Of a stretch of 6,460 nucleotides of DNA, positions 1 to 5,558 are shown piece after piece; positions within the stretch are counted from its first letter, which is position 1; every line of letters starts with the position of its first letter. Position numbers and translations under genes: made by a program. Below the pieces are notes generated by a model, which searched no databases, had not been told where the DNA came from, and saw only the letters and a list, made by a program, of their open reading frames with translations. Location: contig CAJYIG010000068.1 in the NCBI GenBank assembly GCA_913774725.1, positions 1 through 6,460 of the forward strand. Reading direction: 5' to 3'. Source of the DNA: an uncultured Curtobacterium sp. Lineage in GTDB: Bacteria > Actinomycetota > Actinomycetes > Actinomycetales > Microbacteriaceae.

Positions 1-311
1 GGCAGGGCGACGCGACGGAGACCTACACGACCTACGCCGCCGCGTGGGAGGCGGACCGGACGGACTGCACGGCGAAGCCGATCACCGGGACCGAGATGTC
101 CGCGCAGCAGCAGGCCGCGGTCCGCGCAGCGGACGACACCGTCGACCTGCGCGACCTCGCGGCGACCTGCGCGGAGCGCGGTGTCGCACCGTGGACGGCC
201 GCCGTCGAGACGGACGACCAGGCGCGCGTCGCCGCCGGGCTCCTCGAGTACTGCCCCGGCCACCCGGAACGGGACCGCCTGCAGGAGGCGCTGCTCGCCC
301 ACCGGGGCTGA
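1..311 (+). CDS. 3' end of an unrecognised protein gene (partial at the window edge)
   Basis: An open frame enters from the left edge (first full codon at base 3) and stops with TGA at 309-311, leaving about 102 C-terminal residues. Nearly every third codon position is G or C, which supports real coding. An in-frame ATG at 96 is unlikely to be the start, because the frame and its codon bias continue unbroken upstream and no Shine-Dalgarno precedes it. The visible part is rich in Ala, Asp, Glu and Thr, has no membrane segment, and carries three cysteines (in DCTAKP, TCAERG and YCPGHP). Small Cys-containing tails like this occur in secreted or lipid-anchored proteins, but the N-terminus is outside the window, so that is a guess. 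I do not recognise a family. It converges on the deformylase gene, with 66 bp between the stop codons. Confidence 0.75.
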   Translation, partial: QGDATETYTTYAAAWEADRTDCTAKPITGTEMSAQQQAAVRAADDTVDLRDLAATCAERGVAPWTAAVETDDQARVAAGLLEYCPGHPERDRLQEALLAHRG

Positions 312-326
312 GCCGCGCCTCCAGGC

Positions 327-360
327 CGGTCCGGTGAGCGCGCGGGACCGCGGCGGACCG
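327..360. terminator. possible bidirectional hairpin between convergent genes
   Basis: A 7-bp perfect inverted repeat (CGGTCCG at 327-333, CGGACCG at 354-360) sits in the 66-bp gap between two converging stop codons. The loop between the arms contains a smaller cgcg/cgcg dyad. There is no T-tract on either strand. Position supports a terminator shared by both genes; the structure itself is only moderate. Confidence 0.35.
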
Positions 361-377
361 TACCGGGCAGCGCTGCG

Positions 378-953
378 TCAGCCCTCGGGGTGGTCGCGGC
401 CGGGGAGCCAGGACTTGCCCGGGACGCCCCAGCTGCTCTTGCGGACGGCCTTCGCCGCCTGCTTGGCGTAGGGGTGCCCGAGGCGGTCGGCGTACAGGTA
501 GCCGTCGAGGTGGTCGTACTCGTGCTGGAAGATCCGGGCGAGCCAGCCGTGGGCCTCGACCTCGAACGGGGTGCCCTCGGCGTCGACGGCGCGGAGCAGG
601 ACGCCCTCGGCGCGGCGCAGCGGGAAGCGCTCGCCCGGGATCGAGAGGCAGCCCTCGGACTCCTCGTCCTCGTCGAGCTCCTCGACCGACTCCGGCACGG
701 GCGGGGTGGTCCAGAGCACCGGGTTCACGGCGACACCGCGGTGCAGGACCTCGTCGTCGTCGGTCCACGAGTACACGAACAGGCGTTTGCCCACCCCCAC
801 CTGCGGGCCCGCGAGGCCGACCCCGGGGGCCAGGTCCATCGTCTCGTACATGTCCTGCACCAGGGAACGGAGGTCGTCGTCGAACGCGGTGACCTCGGTC
901 GCGCGCTCGTGGAGGACGGGTTCGCCGGTGATGCGGATGGGGAGGACGGGCAT
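378..953 (-). CDS. def: peptide deformylase
   Basis: Cytosolic metalloenzyme that removes the formyl group from the N-terminal methionine of nascent proteins. The 191 residues carry all three family motifs in order: GVGLAGPQVG (residues 44-53, catalytic Gln51), EGCLS (100-104, metal ligand Cys102) and QHEYDHLDG (143-151, metal ligands His144 and His148, catalytic Glu145). Length is normal to slightly long for the family. The start MPVLPIRI matches the usual N-terminus closely. Two oddities: motif 1 has Gly at residue 49 where the family commonly has Ala (GLAAPQ), and the stretch before motif 2 (residues 88-100) is strongly acidic, with a DEDEES run. Neither touches a catalytic residue, so the enzyme should be active. 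No Shine-Dalgarno is convincing; a -10 box 6 bases before the ATG suggests a leaderless message. The gene is divergent from the permease at 993. A methionyl-tRNA formyltransferase gene, a common def neighbour elsewhere, is not present here. Confidence 0.97.
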   Translation of the reverse strand: MPVLPIRITGEPVLHERATEVTAFDDDLRSLVQDMYETMDLAPGVGLAGPQVGVGKRLFVYSWTDDDEVLHRGVAVNPVLWTTPPVPESVEELDEDEESEGCLSIPGERFPLRRAEGVLLRAVDAEGTPFEVEAHGWLARIFQHEYDHLDGYLYADRLGHPYAKQAAKAVRKSSWGVPGKSWLPGRDHPEG

Positions 954-959
954 TCACCC

Positions 960-965
960 AGGTTA
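960..965 (-). promoter_or_regulatory. -10 box of a putative leaderless def promoter
   Basis: On the minus strand the hexamer TAACCT (TAnnnT) reads from 965 to 960 and is followed by exactly 6 bases (gggtga) before the def ATG at 953. That spacing places transcription start at or next to the A of ATG, the usual geometry of actinobacterial leaderless genes. A good -35 is not evident; only a weak TGA-containing stretch lies about 18 bases upstream. The alternative is that gggtga acts as a poor ribosome site. Confidence 0.5.
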
Positions 966-980
966 TCCGGCCAGGACCGG

Positions 981-986
981 TAGCCT
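981..986 (+). promoter_or_regulatory. -10 box of a putative leaderless permease promoter
   Basis: TAGCCT (TAnnnT) lies exactly 6 bases before the GTG start at 993, and no Shine-Dalgarno fits between them. This is the same geometry as the def promoter on the other strand. The two -10 boxes are 15 bp apart inside a 39-bp spacer, so each promoter occupies the other's upstream region. No clear -35 element is seen. Confidence 0.5.
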
Positions 987-992
987 CATCGC

Positions 993-1904
993 GTGACGAC
1001 GGACCTCCCGATCCCGGACGCGGTCAACCTGACGCCGTTCCAGGCCCTGATGATCCCCGTCGCGCTCGTCGGTGCCGTCTTCCTGTCACTCGGGGCGCAG
1101 TTCCAGAGCCGCGGGGTGCAGCGCGTCGAGGCCCGGCTCGGTCGGCAGTCGAAGGGTCTGTCGGTGCGACACGTCCTCGGCCTGCTCGGCAGCGGCTGGT
1201 GGGTCCTCGGCACGCTCATGCTCGGGCTCGCGGTCGTGCTCCAGCTCATCAGCATCACCAACGCCCCGCTCATCGTCGTGCAGCCGCTCGGCGCCGTCGC
1301 GCTCGTCATCACCACGTGGTTCTCGTCGCGTTCGTCGGGCGTCCCGCTCGGGCAGCAGGCCCGTCGAGCCGTCTGGACCTGCATCATCGGCGTCGGCATC
1401 TTCGTCGGCATCGCCGCGGTGGTCGGTCGCGAGAGCGCGATCACGCACCAGCAGCTCGTCACGATCCTGGTGGTCCTGGCGGTCGTGCTCGTGGCCGTGC
1501 TCCTGTCGTTCCGGTTCGCGGCGAAGCGGGCGAGCGCCATGTACTACATCGTCGGGGCGGGGGTGCTCTACGGGTTCGTCGCGACGTTGGCGAAGGTGGT
1601 CCTGAACCGCTTCCTGCACGGCACGTTCGACTGGTTGACCGCGATCGCGATCGTCGGGGTCGTCGTGGCGGCCGCGCTCGGCGGGTACTTCGTGCAGAAC
1701 GCGTACTCGAGCGGGTCGGCCGACCTGGTGATCGCCGGGCTCACGGTCATCGACCCGATCGTGGCGGTGGGGATCGGTGTCATCGTGCTCGGCGAGGCGG
1801 CGGGGGCGCCGTGGATCGCGGTGGTCGGGTTCCTGGTCGCCGCGGTCATCGCCATCGCCGGGGTGTTCCTGCTCGCGAAGCACCACCCCGAGACGCGGCG
1901 CTGA
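993..1904 (+). CDS. DMT-superfamily (EamA/NIPA-like) membrane permease
   Basis: A 303-residue integral membrane protein with about nine hydrophobic segments, near residues 17-36, 67-88, 92-110, 126-145, 155-173, 183-200, 214-235, 246-267 and 273-295. The two-half layout, the QPLGAVALV stretch at the third helix (97-105) and the DPIVAVGIGVIVLGE segment (254-268) are typical of the drug/metabolite transporter superfamily. The SLGAQFQSRGV and QPLGA elements resemble the NIPA branch, which includes eukaryotic Mg2+ transporters. Substrate cannot be read from the sequence, and both a metabolite exporter and a divalent-cation transporter remain possible. Start chosen at GTG 993 because the frame opens there and a -10 box sits 6 bases upstream; there is no Shine-Dalgarno. 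Only a short loop (about 145-155) separates helices 4 and 5, and the C-terminus is a short polar tail. The gene is divergent from def and is followed by a 194-bp spacer, so it is probably monocistronic. Confidence 0.85.
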   Translation: MTTDLPIPDAVNLTPFQALMIPVALVGAVFLSLGAQFQSRGVQRVEARLGRQSKGLSVRHVLGLLGSGWWVLGTLMLGLAVVLQLISITNAPLIVVQPLGAVALVITTWFSSRSSGVPLGQQARRAVWTCIIGVGIFVGIAAVVGRESAITHQQLVTILVVLAVVLVAVLLSFRFAAKRASAMYYIVGAGVLYGFVATLAKVVLNRFLHGTFDWLTAIAIVGVVVAAALGGYFVQNAYSSGSADLVIAGLTVIDPIVAVGIGVIVLGEAAGAPWIAVVGFLVAAVIAIAGVFLLAKHHPETRR

Positions 1905-1906
1905 CG

Positions 1907-1925
1907 GCGCACGCGGTCGGTGCGC
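1907..1925 (+). terminator. weak hairpin after the permease gene
   Basis: Three bases after the permease stop codon, GCGCAC (1907-1912) and GTGCGC (1920-1925) can form a 6-bp stem with a 7-base loop. All pairs are Watson-Crick and GC-rich, but no T-tract follows and the area is repetitive, so chance dyads are common. It is offered as the best candidate for the end of the permease message. Confidence 0.35.
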
Positions 1926-2004
1926 GCGGTCGGCGGTGGGTCGGTGCGTGGGCGGCGTCCGGTCGGTGCGTGGGCGGCGTCCGGTCGGCTCGCGGTCGGC
2001 GTCT
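1915..2004 (+). repeat. 22-bp GC-rich tandem repeat, two exact and two degenerate copies
   Basis: Two identical 22-bp units lie back to back at 1939-1960 and 1961-1982, each beginning GGTCGGTGCG and ending GCGGCGTCC. A third copy at 1983-2004 matches at 17 of 22 positions. A fourth, at about 1915-1938, shares the first 10 bases and then needs a 2-base insertion. The array fills almost half of the 194-bp spacer between the permease and the glycosyltransferase. Frames across it are arginine-rich and do not look coding. The rest of the spacer (2005-2098) holds only a possible TACCGT -10 hexamer at 2059-2064 and the ribosome site at 2091. Confidence 0.85.
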
Positions 2005-2090
2005 CGTCGGCTCCGGCGGTCGTCCGCGAGGCTGACGCGTGCGCTCGGGACCGTGCGGTACCGTCGAGGCCCGACCAGCAACCGCCCACG

Positions 2091-2096
2091 AGAGGA
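2091..2096 (+). promoter_or_regulatory. ribosome binding site that decides the glycosyltransferase start
   Basis: AGAGGA is the only purine-rich Shine-Dalgarno in the upstream region. It lies 2 bases before ATG 2099 and 11 bases before an in-frame GTG at 2108, so one start is tight and the other loose. It rules out the longer reading from GTG 2039, whose extra 20 residues lack any ribosome site of their own. Confidence 0.55.
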
Positions 2097-2098
2097 CG

Positions 2099-3319
2099 AT
2101 GCCAGCCGTGTCAGAGGACGCCACCACCGCCACCGCCGAGCCGACGGGTGCGACGGGCGGGTCCCGACCGCTGCGCGTCATGATCGCGGCCGACACCTTC
2201 CCGCCCGACGTCAACGGCGCCGCCACCTTCGCCGAGCAGCTCGCCGTCGGCCTCGCCGAGCGCGGGCACGAGGTCCACGTCGTCGCCCCCGCGTCGAGCG
2301 CCCACCACGGCACCTTCGACGAGGAGCACCGCGGGGTCGTGCTCACCGTGCACCGTCTCAAGTCCTACAAGTGGCCGTGGCACGCCTGGCTGCGGTTCGT
2401 GTGGCCCTGGAGCGTCCGCAAGTGGACCGCGCCGATCCTCGACGCCGTGCAGCCGGACGTCCTGCACATCCAGTCGCACATCGTCATCGGGCGCGGGATC
2501 GCGCACGAGGCCCACGAGCGCGGCATCCGCATCGTGGCGACGAACCACTTCATGCCGGAGAACCTGCTCGAGTACGTGCCGTTCGGCCGCCGGACGCTGC
2601 CGATCGCCCTGAAGATCGCGTGGAACGACGCCGCCAAGACCTACCGGCTCGCCGACGCCATCACGACCCCGACCGTCCTGGCCGCCGACTACCTCCGACA
2701 CGCCATCGCCGGACAGCGGGTGCTCGCGATCTCCTGCGGTCTCGACGCCTCGCGCTACACCGCACGGAGCGGACGGCCCGCCGGCAACGACATCGTCTTC
2801 GTCGGTCGTGTCGCCCCGGAGAAGAACCTCGACGTGCTCGTCCGGGCGCTCCCGCTGCTGCCGGCGGAGCTCCACGCGACGCTCACCATCGTCGGCGGTG
2901 GCGAGATGATCCCGAAGCTGAAGACGCTCGTGCAGGAGCTCGGGCTCACCGACCGCGTCCGGTTCGCCGGGTTCGTCTCGGACGAGGCCAAGCGCCGGGC
3001 GCTGACGAACGGCACCGTGTTCGCGATGCCCTCGACCGCGGAGCTGCAGAGCATCTCGTCGCTCGAGGCGATGGCGTCCGGGCTGCCGGTCGTCGCCGCG
3101 GACTCGATGGCGCTGCCGCACCTGATCGACGGCAACGGGTACCTGTTCACCCCGGGCGACGTCCAGGACCTCGCCGTGAAGCTCGCGCAGGTGCTGCAGG
3201 CCTCGGAGACCGACTACCAGGCGATGCGGGAGCGCAGCCTGGCCATGATCGAGGCACACGACATCAACCGCACGCTCGCGACGTTCGAGTCGCTGTATCG
3301 TGGGGAGTCGGTGGCCTGA
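2099..3319 (+). CDS. family 4 glycosyltransferase (GT-B fold)
   Basis: A 406-residue cytosolic or membrane-associated enzyme that should transfer a sugar from a nucleotide donor with retention of configuration. Residues 1-23 are a variable Ala/Thr-rich leader. The N-terminal Rossmann domain begins at LRVMIAADTFPPDVNGAA (25-42) and continues with RGHEVHVVAP (55-64). The linker NHFMPENLLEYVPF (149-162) recalls GT4 enzymes that glycosylate lipid acceptors. The C-terminal donor domain shows GRVAPEKNLD (236-245, with the Arg and Lys that bind donor phosphates), TIVGGGE (263-269), and the EX7E pair Glu315 and Glu323 in AELQSISSLEAMASG. All expected key residues are present. Mannosyl- or glucosyl-transfer to a diacylglycerol or phosphoinositide is the most likely role, but donor and acceptor are not readable here. 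ATG 2099 is preferred; GTG 2108 is the alternative. A tRNA gene begins 13 bases after the stop, so some read-through into it is possible. Confidence 0.92.
   Translation: MPAVSEDATTATAEPTGATGGSRPLRVMIAADTFPPDVNGAATFAEQLAVGLAERGHEVHVVAPASSAHHGTFDEEHRGVVLTVHRLKSYKWPWHAWLRFVWPWSVRKWTAPILDAVQPDVLHIQSHIVIGRGIAHEAHERGIRIVATNHFMPENLLEYVPFGRRTLPIALKIAWNDAAKTYRLADAITTPTVLAADYLRHAIAGQRVLAISCGLDASRYTARSGRPAGNDIVFVGRVAPEKNLDVLVRALPLLPAELHATLTIVGGGEMIPKLKTLVQELGLTDRVRFAGFVSDEAKRRALTNGTVFAMPSTAELQSISSLEAMASGLPVVAADSMALPHLIDGNGYLFTPGDVQDLAVKLAQVLQASETDYQAMRERSLAMIEAHDINRTLATFESLYRGESVA
3296..3301 (+). promoter_or_regulatory. possible tRNA promoter -10 inside the glycosyltransferase 3' end
   Basis: TATCGT (TAnnnT) lies 31 bases before the tRNA and would start transcription near 3308, giving a leader of about 25 bases for 5' processing. 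It is made by the codons TAT CGT. TAT is rare in this GC3-rich sequence, so its use could reflect selection for the promoter. No -35 hexamer is recognisable, and the tRNA could instead rely on read-through. Confidence 0.3.
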
Positions 3320-3332
3320 CGGTCCCCGACGA

Positions 3333-3406
3333 GGGGCGGTAGCCAAGCTGGTCAAGGCACTCGGCTCATAACCGAACGATCGCGGGTTCAAGTCCCGCCC
3401 GCCCTA
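3333..3406 (+). tRNA. tRNA with CAT anticodon (elongator Met, or Ile2)
   Basis: A full cloverleaf of 74 nt can be drawn. The acceptor stem is 3333-3339 with 3399-3405 (six Watson-Crick pairs plus a G-U at pair 1-72), with discriminator A3406. The D arm has GCC/GGC stems with GG in the loop. The anticodon loop is CTCATAA, with anticodon CAT at 3367-3369. The variable loop has five bases, and the T stem GCGGG/CCCGC encloses TTCAAGT. The first anticodon-stem pair (C3360/A3376) is mismatched. It is not the initiator: the initiator-type GGG/CCC anticodon-stem base and C1/A72 mismatch are absent. Elongator Met and the lysidine-modified Ile2 tRNA share this anticodon, and I cannot separate them by eye. 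CCA is not encoded (the gene continues CCG), so CCA is added afterwards. Confidence 0.93.
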
Positions 3407-3417
3407 CCGAGCAGTCC

Positions 3418-3424
3418 AGAAAGG
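3418..3424 (+). promoter_or_regulatory. ribosome binding site for the AI-2E family gene
   Basis: AGAAAGG lies 11 bases before GTG 3436 and only 11 bases after the tRNA 3' end. This supports the 3436 start over a later in-frame GTG at 3490, and implies that the tRNA and the downstream message could be cut from one transcript. Confidence 0.5.
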
Positions 3425-3435
3425 CTGGCCCGCCC

Positions 3436-4563
3436 GTGCACCTGCCCCGACGACGAGACACCCCCGACGACCACGGACCGACCCCGAACGTGACGTTCGA
3501 GGCCACCCGGGTCGGTACCGGCGTGCGCGTCAACGCCTTCCGCATCGGCTTCATGGGCGCCCTCGGCGTGCTCATCGCCCTGCTCGCCGGCGTGATCGTC
3601 CAGCAGCTCAGCACGGTCCTCGTCTACATCGGCGTCGCGCTCTTCCTGTCGCTCGGCATCGACCCGCTGGTCTCCTTCCTCGAGCGCTTCATCCCGCGCT
3701 GGGCGGCGATCACCATCGTCGTGGTCGGGGTGCTCTCCGCCTTCGCCGGCGTGGTGTTCGCGGTCGTCCCGATCCTCATCCAGCAGGCGACGAACCTCGT
3801 CCAGAACTTCCCGGAGATCATCCAGGACATCTCGCGGCAGGAGTGGTTCCAGGACCTCTCGCAGCAGTTCGCGGGTGCGTTCGACGTGGATCACGCCCTG
3901 CAGTCGCTGCAGTCCTTCGTCGAGGACCCGGGCAACCTCCTGAGCCTCGGCGGCGGCATCCTGGCGGTCGGCAGCGGCATCCTGTCCGGGCTGACCGGGG
4001 CCGTGATCGTCATCATCCTGATGCTGTACTTCCTGGCGTCGATGCGCGGCCTCAAGTCGATGGCGTACCGCTTCGTCCCGGCGACCCGTCGGCAGAACTT
4101 CATCGACGTCAGTGAGCAGATCACCCAGGCTGTGGGTCGGTACGTCGTCGGGCAGATCAGCCAGGCGCTCATCAACGGCATCCTCAGCCTGGTCTTCCTG
4201 CTCGTCATCGGCGCGCCGCTGCCGGTGCTGCTGGCGACCTTCGCGTTCCTCGGCTCGCTCATCCCGCTGGTCGGCACCCTGGCCGCCGCGGTCGTCATCT
4301 CGCTGCTCTGCCTGTTCGCCTCGCCGGCCACCGCCCTGGCCGCCGCGATCTACTACCTTGTCTACATGCAGGTCGAGGCGTACCTCATCTCCCCGCGCAT
4401 CATGTCCCGCGCGGTGCAGGTCCCCGGCGCCCTCGTGGTGATCGCCGCGGTCGCCGGCGGCACGATCGGCGGCGTCCTCGGTGCCCTGGTCGCCGTGCCG
4501 GTCGCCGCCTCGGTGATCATCATCGTGCAGAAGGTCATCTACCCGCGCCAGGAGCAGTCGTGA
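3436..4563 (+). CDS. AI-2E family membrane protein (PF01594 type)
   Basis: A 375-residue polytopic membrane protein of normal length for the family. A polar N-terminal tail of about 35 residues is followed by hydrophobic segments near 36-57, 60-82 and 90-115. A long, mostly amphipathic stretch comes next (about 116-175, with EIIQDISRQEWFQDLSQQF), then segments near 176-201, 243-260, 264-295, 298-315 and 330-366. The family signature is clear at the C-terminus: LISPRIMSRAVQVPGALVVI (317-336), then IGGVLGALVAVPVAA (344-358). The family name comes from TqsA, which affects autoinducer-2 export in E. coli. Other members exchange Na+ or Li+ for protons, and most have unknown substrates, so quorum-signal transport should not be assumed. 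The start is GTG with AGAAAGG upstream. The stop overlaps the start of the next gene by 4 bases (GTGA), so the two are expressed together. Confidence 0.92.
   Translation: MHLPRRRDTPDDHGPTPNVTFEATRVGTGVRVNAFRIGFMGALGVLIALLAGVIVQQLSTVLVYIGVALFLSLGIDPLVSFLERFIPRWAAITIVVVGVLSAFAGVVFAVVPILIQQATNLVQNFPEIIQDISRQEWFQDLSQQFAGAFDVDHALQSLQSFVEDPGNLLSLGGGILAVGSGILSGLTGAVIVIILMLYFLASMRGLKSMAYRFVPATRRQNFIDVSEQITQAVGRYVVGQISQALINGILSLVFLLVIGAPLPVLLATFAFLGSLIPLVGTLAAAVVISLLCLFASPATALAAAIYYLVYMQVEAYLISPRIMSRAVQVPGALVVIAAVAGGTIGGVLGALVAVPVAASVIIIVQKVIYPRQEQS
4550..4554 (+). promoter_or_regulatory. ribosome binding site inside the AI-2E gene for the coupled DUF1684 gene
   Basis: AGGAG, within the final codons of the AI-2E family gene, is 5 bases from GTG 4560, which is an optimal distance. 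With the GTGA start/stop overlap it fixes the downstream start and indicates translational coupling. Confidence 0.75.
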
Positions 4564-5396
4564 CCGGTCTCACCGAGCACGTCGCCGCGCGGGACGCCTG
4601 GGCCAGGAGCCCCCGCGGCCCGCTCGCCCTGGTGAACGCGCAGCACGTCGACCGCCCGCAGCCGGTGTGGCCGGTCGCGGGACAGTGGGCACCGGCTCCG
4701 GGCGGGCTCACCGTCACCGCCACCGCGTCGGACGGCGTCGTGGTCGACGGCGTCCCGGTGGACGGCACGGTGCTGGTCGCCGGCGACACCGCGGTGGTGC
4801 CCTCGACGGTCGCCTTCGCCGACGGGCTCGCCGGGACGGTGCACGGCCGGACGATCGACAGCCGAACACCAGACGGCCAGACCCTCCGGGTCTGGGACCC
4901 GGCGTCCGACGCGGTGTCGCGCTTCGCTCGCATCGCCCGCTTCGCCCCGCGTCCGGAGGGGTGGGTCACGACGGGCAGGTACGAACCCCGGTCCGGCCTG
5001 GAGGCACCCGGTCACCTCACCGACGCCGCCGGCGACGCCCTGCCGATCGCGGGCACGATCACGACCACCGTCGACGGGGTCACCGTCCGTCTCACCGCGG
5101 CCCGGTCCGCGCCGTTCCACGGCCGGCCGCGGCTGCAGCTCATCGTGCAGGACGCCACCAGCGCGCTGCCGGAGGACGACCCCGGCAGCTCGTACTCGAT
5201 GAGCCGCTTCCTGTACCTCGACGAGCCGGACGGCGCCGCCGACGTCACCCTCGACTGGGAGTGGCTCGTGCTGCCGCCGTGCGCGTTCTCCTACCAGTAC
5301 GCCTGCCCGGTCCCGCCGGAGGAGAACCGGATCCCGGTCTCCCTGACCGCGGGGGAGCGGCACCCGATCGACGGCACCGGAGCCGTGCTGCACTGA
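4560..5396 (+). CDS. DUF1684 domain protein of unknown function
   Basis: A 278-residue protein with no signal peptide or membrane segment, probably cytosolic. The C-terminal hallmark of DUF1684 is plain: SYSMSRFLYLDEP (211-223), a hydrophobic/aromatic strand VTLDWEWLVLPPCAFSYQYA (229-248), then CPVPPEENRIPV (249-260) and AGER (264-267). The invariant PPCA, CPxPPxEN and AGE elements are intact, including Cys241 and Cys249. The N-terminal half has the usual RDAWARSPRGPL opening (11-22) and is rich in beta-strand-like Val/Thr/Gly stretches, including a short VVDGVPVDGTV duplication (61-71). Family members often have a recognisable LDFN at the residue 231 region; here it is LDWE. No biochemical role is established for the family as far as I know. 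The start is GTG 4560, set by AGGAG 5 bases upstream and the 4-base overlap with the AI-2E stop. A hairpin terminator follows 9 bases after the stop. Confidence 0.85.
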   Translation: MTGLTEHVAARDAWARSPRGPLALVNAQHVDRPQPVWPVAGQWAPAPGGLTVTATASDGVVVDGVPVDGTVLVAGDTAVVPSTVAFADGLAGTVHGRTIDSRTPDGQTLRVWDPASDAVSRFARIARFAPRPEGWVTTGRYEPRSGLEAPGHLTDAAGDALPIAGTITTTVDGVTVRLTAARSAPFHGRPRLQLIVQDATSALPEDDPGSSYSMSRFLYLDEPDGAADVTLDWEWLVLPPCAFSYQYACPVPPEENRIPVSLTAGERHPIDGTGAVLH

Positions 5397-5405
5397 GCTC
5401 GTCCC

Positions 5406-5425
5406 CACCCGTTGCCCGACGGGTG
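5406..5425 (+). terminator. hairpin terminator of the AI-2E/DUF1684 unit
   Basis: CACCCGT (5406-5412) and ACGGGTG (5419-5425) form a perfect 7-bp stem with a 6-base loop, starting 9 bases after the DUF1684 stop. The following bases (tggcgttcc) are only weakly T-rich, which is common in high-GC actinobacteria. It separates this unit from the DUF3145 promoter just downstream. Confidence 0.65.
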
Positions 5426-5448
5426 TGGCGTTCCCAGCGCGGACGCTG

Positions 5449-5454
5449 CATAAT
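5449..5454 (+). promoter_or_regulatory. -10 box for the DUF3145 gene
   Basis: CATAAT matches the TATAAT consensus at five of six positions, including TAnnnT-type spacing of its last A and T, and is preceded directly by TG. It is one of the few AT-rich spots in the window. Transcription would begin around 5461. The -35 area (about 5425-5431) has no good match and abuts the upstream terminator hairpin. Confidence 0.6.
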
Positions 5455-5459
5455 GGGCG

Positions 5460-5558
5460 TGTCCGCAGGGACATCACAATCTGATACCGATGGTTCCGCT
5501 ACCGGGACTCCGCACCACAGGTCGATGGGGAAGTCGCACCTGACGAAGCGGAGGAATC
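5460..5558 (+). promoter_or_regulatory. structured 5' leader of about 100 nt before DUF3145
   Basis: If transcription starts near 5461, the message has a leader of about 98 nt. A 5-bp hairpin TGTCC/GGACA with tetraloop GCAG (5460-5473) sits at its very 5' end. A second hairpin (5518-5525 with 5534-5542: CAGGT/ACCTG plus CGA/TCG, one bulge, 8-base loop) ends 7 bases before the Shine-Dalgarno GGAGG (5550-5554), which is 4 bases from GTG 5559. No known riboswitch class is recognised. Confidence 0.4.

Noticed and set aside
82..957. Long minus-strand open frame overlapping def
   Set aside because: It is the shadow of def in another frame. Its product is Arg/Pro/Gly-rich, while the def frame carries all catalytic motifs.
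2039..2098. Longer glycosyltransferase start at GTG 2039
   Set aside because: The added 20 residues precede the only Shine-Dalgarno (2091-2096) and do not resemble the family N-terminus.
1777..3342. Very long plus-strand open frame (521 codons) across the permease end and the glycosyltransferase
   Set aside because: Arg/Ala-rich translation out of frame with two recognised genes; such frames are expected at this GC content.
3436..4563. Quorum-sensing AI-2 exporter
   Set aside because: The family name is historical; no luxS or signalling gene is visible, and many members transport other substrates.
5531..5539. AAGTCGCAC in the DUF3145 leader, identical to the first nine bases of the 3' repeat units
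   Set aside because: The match ends after nine bases and the rest of the 16-bp motif is missing; a chance match is likely.
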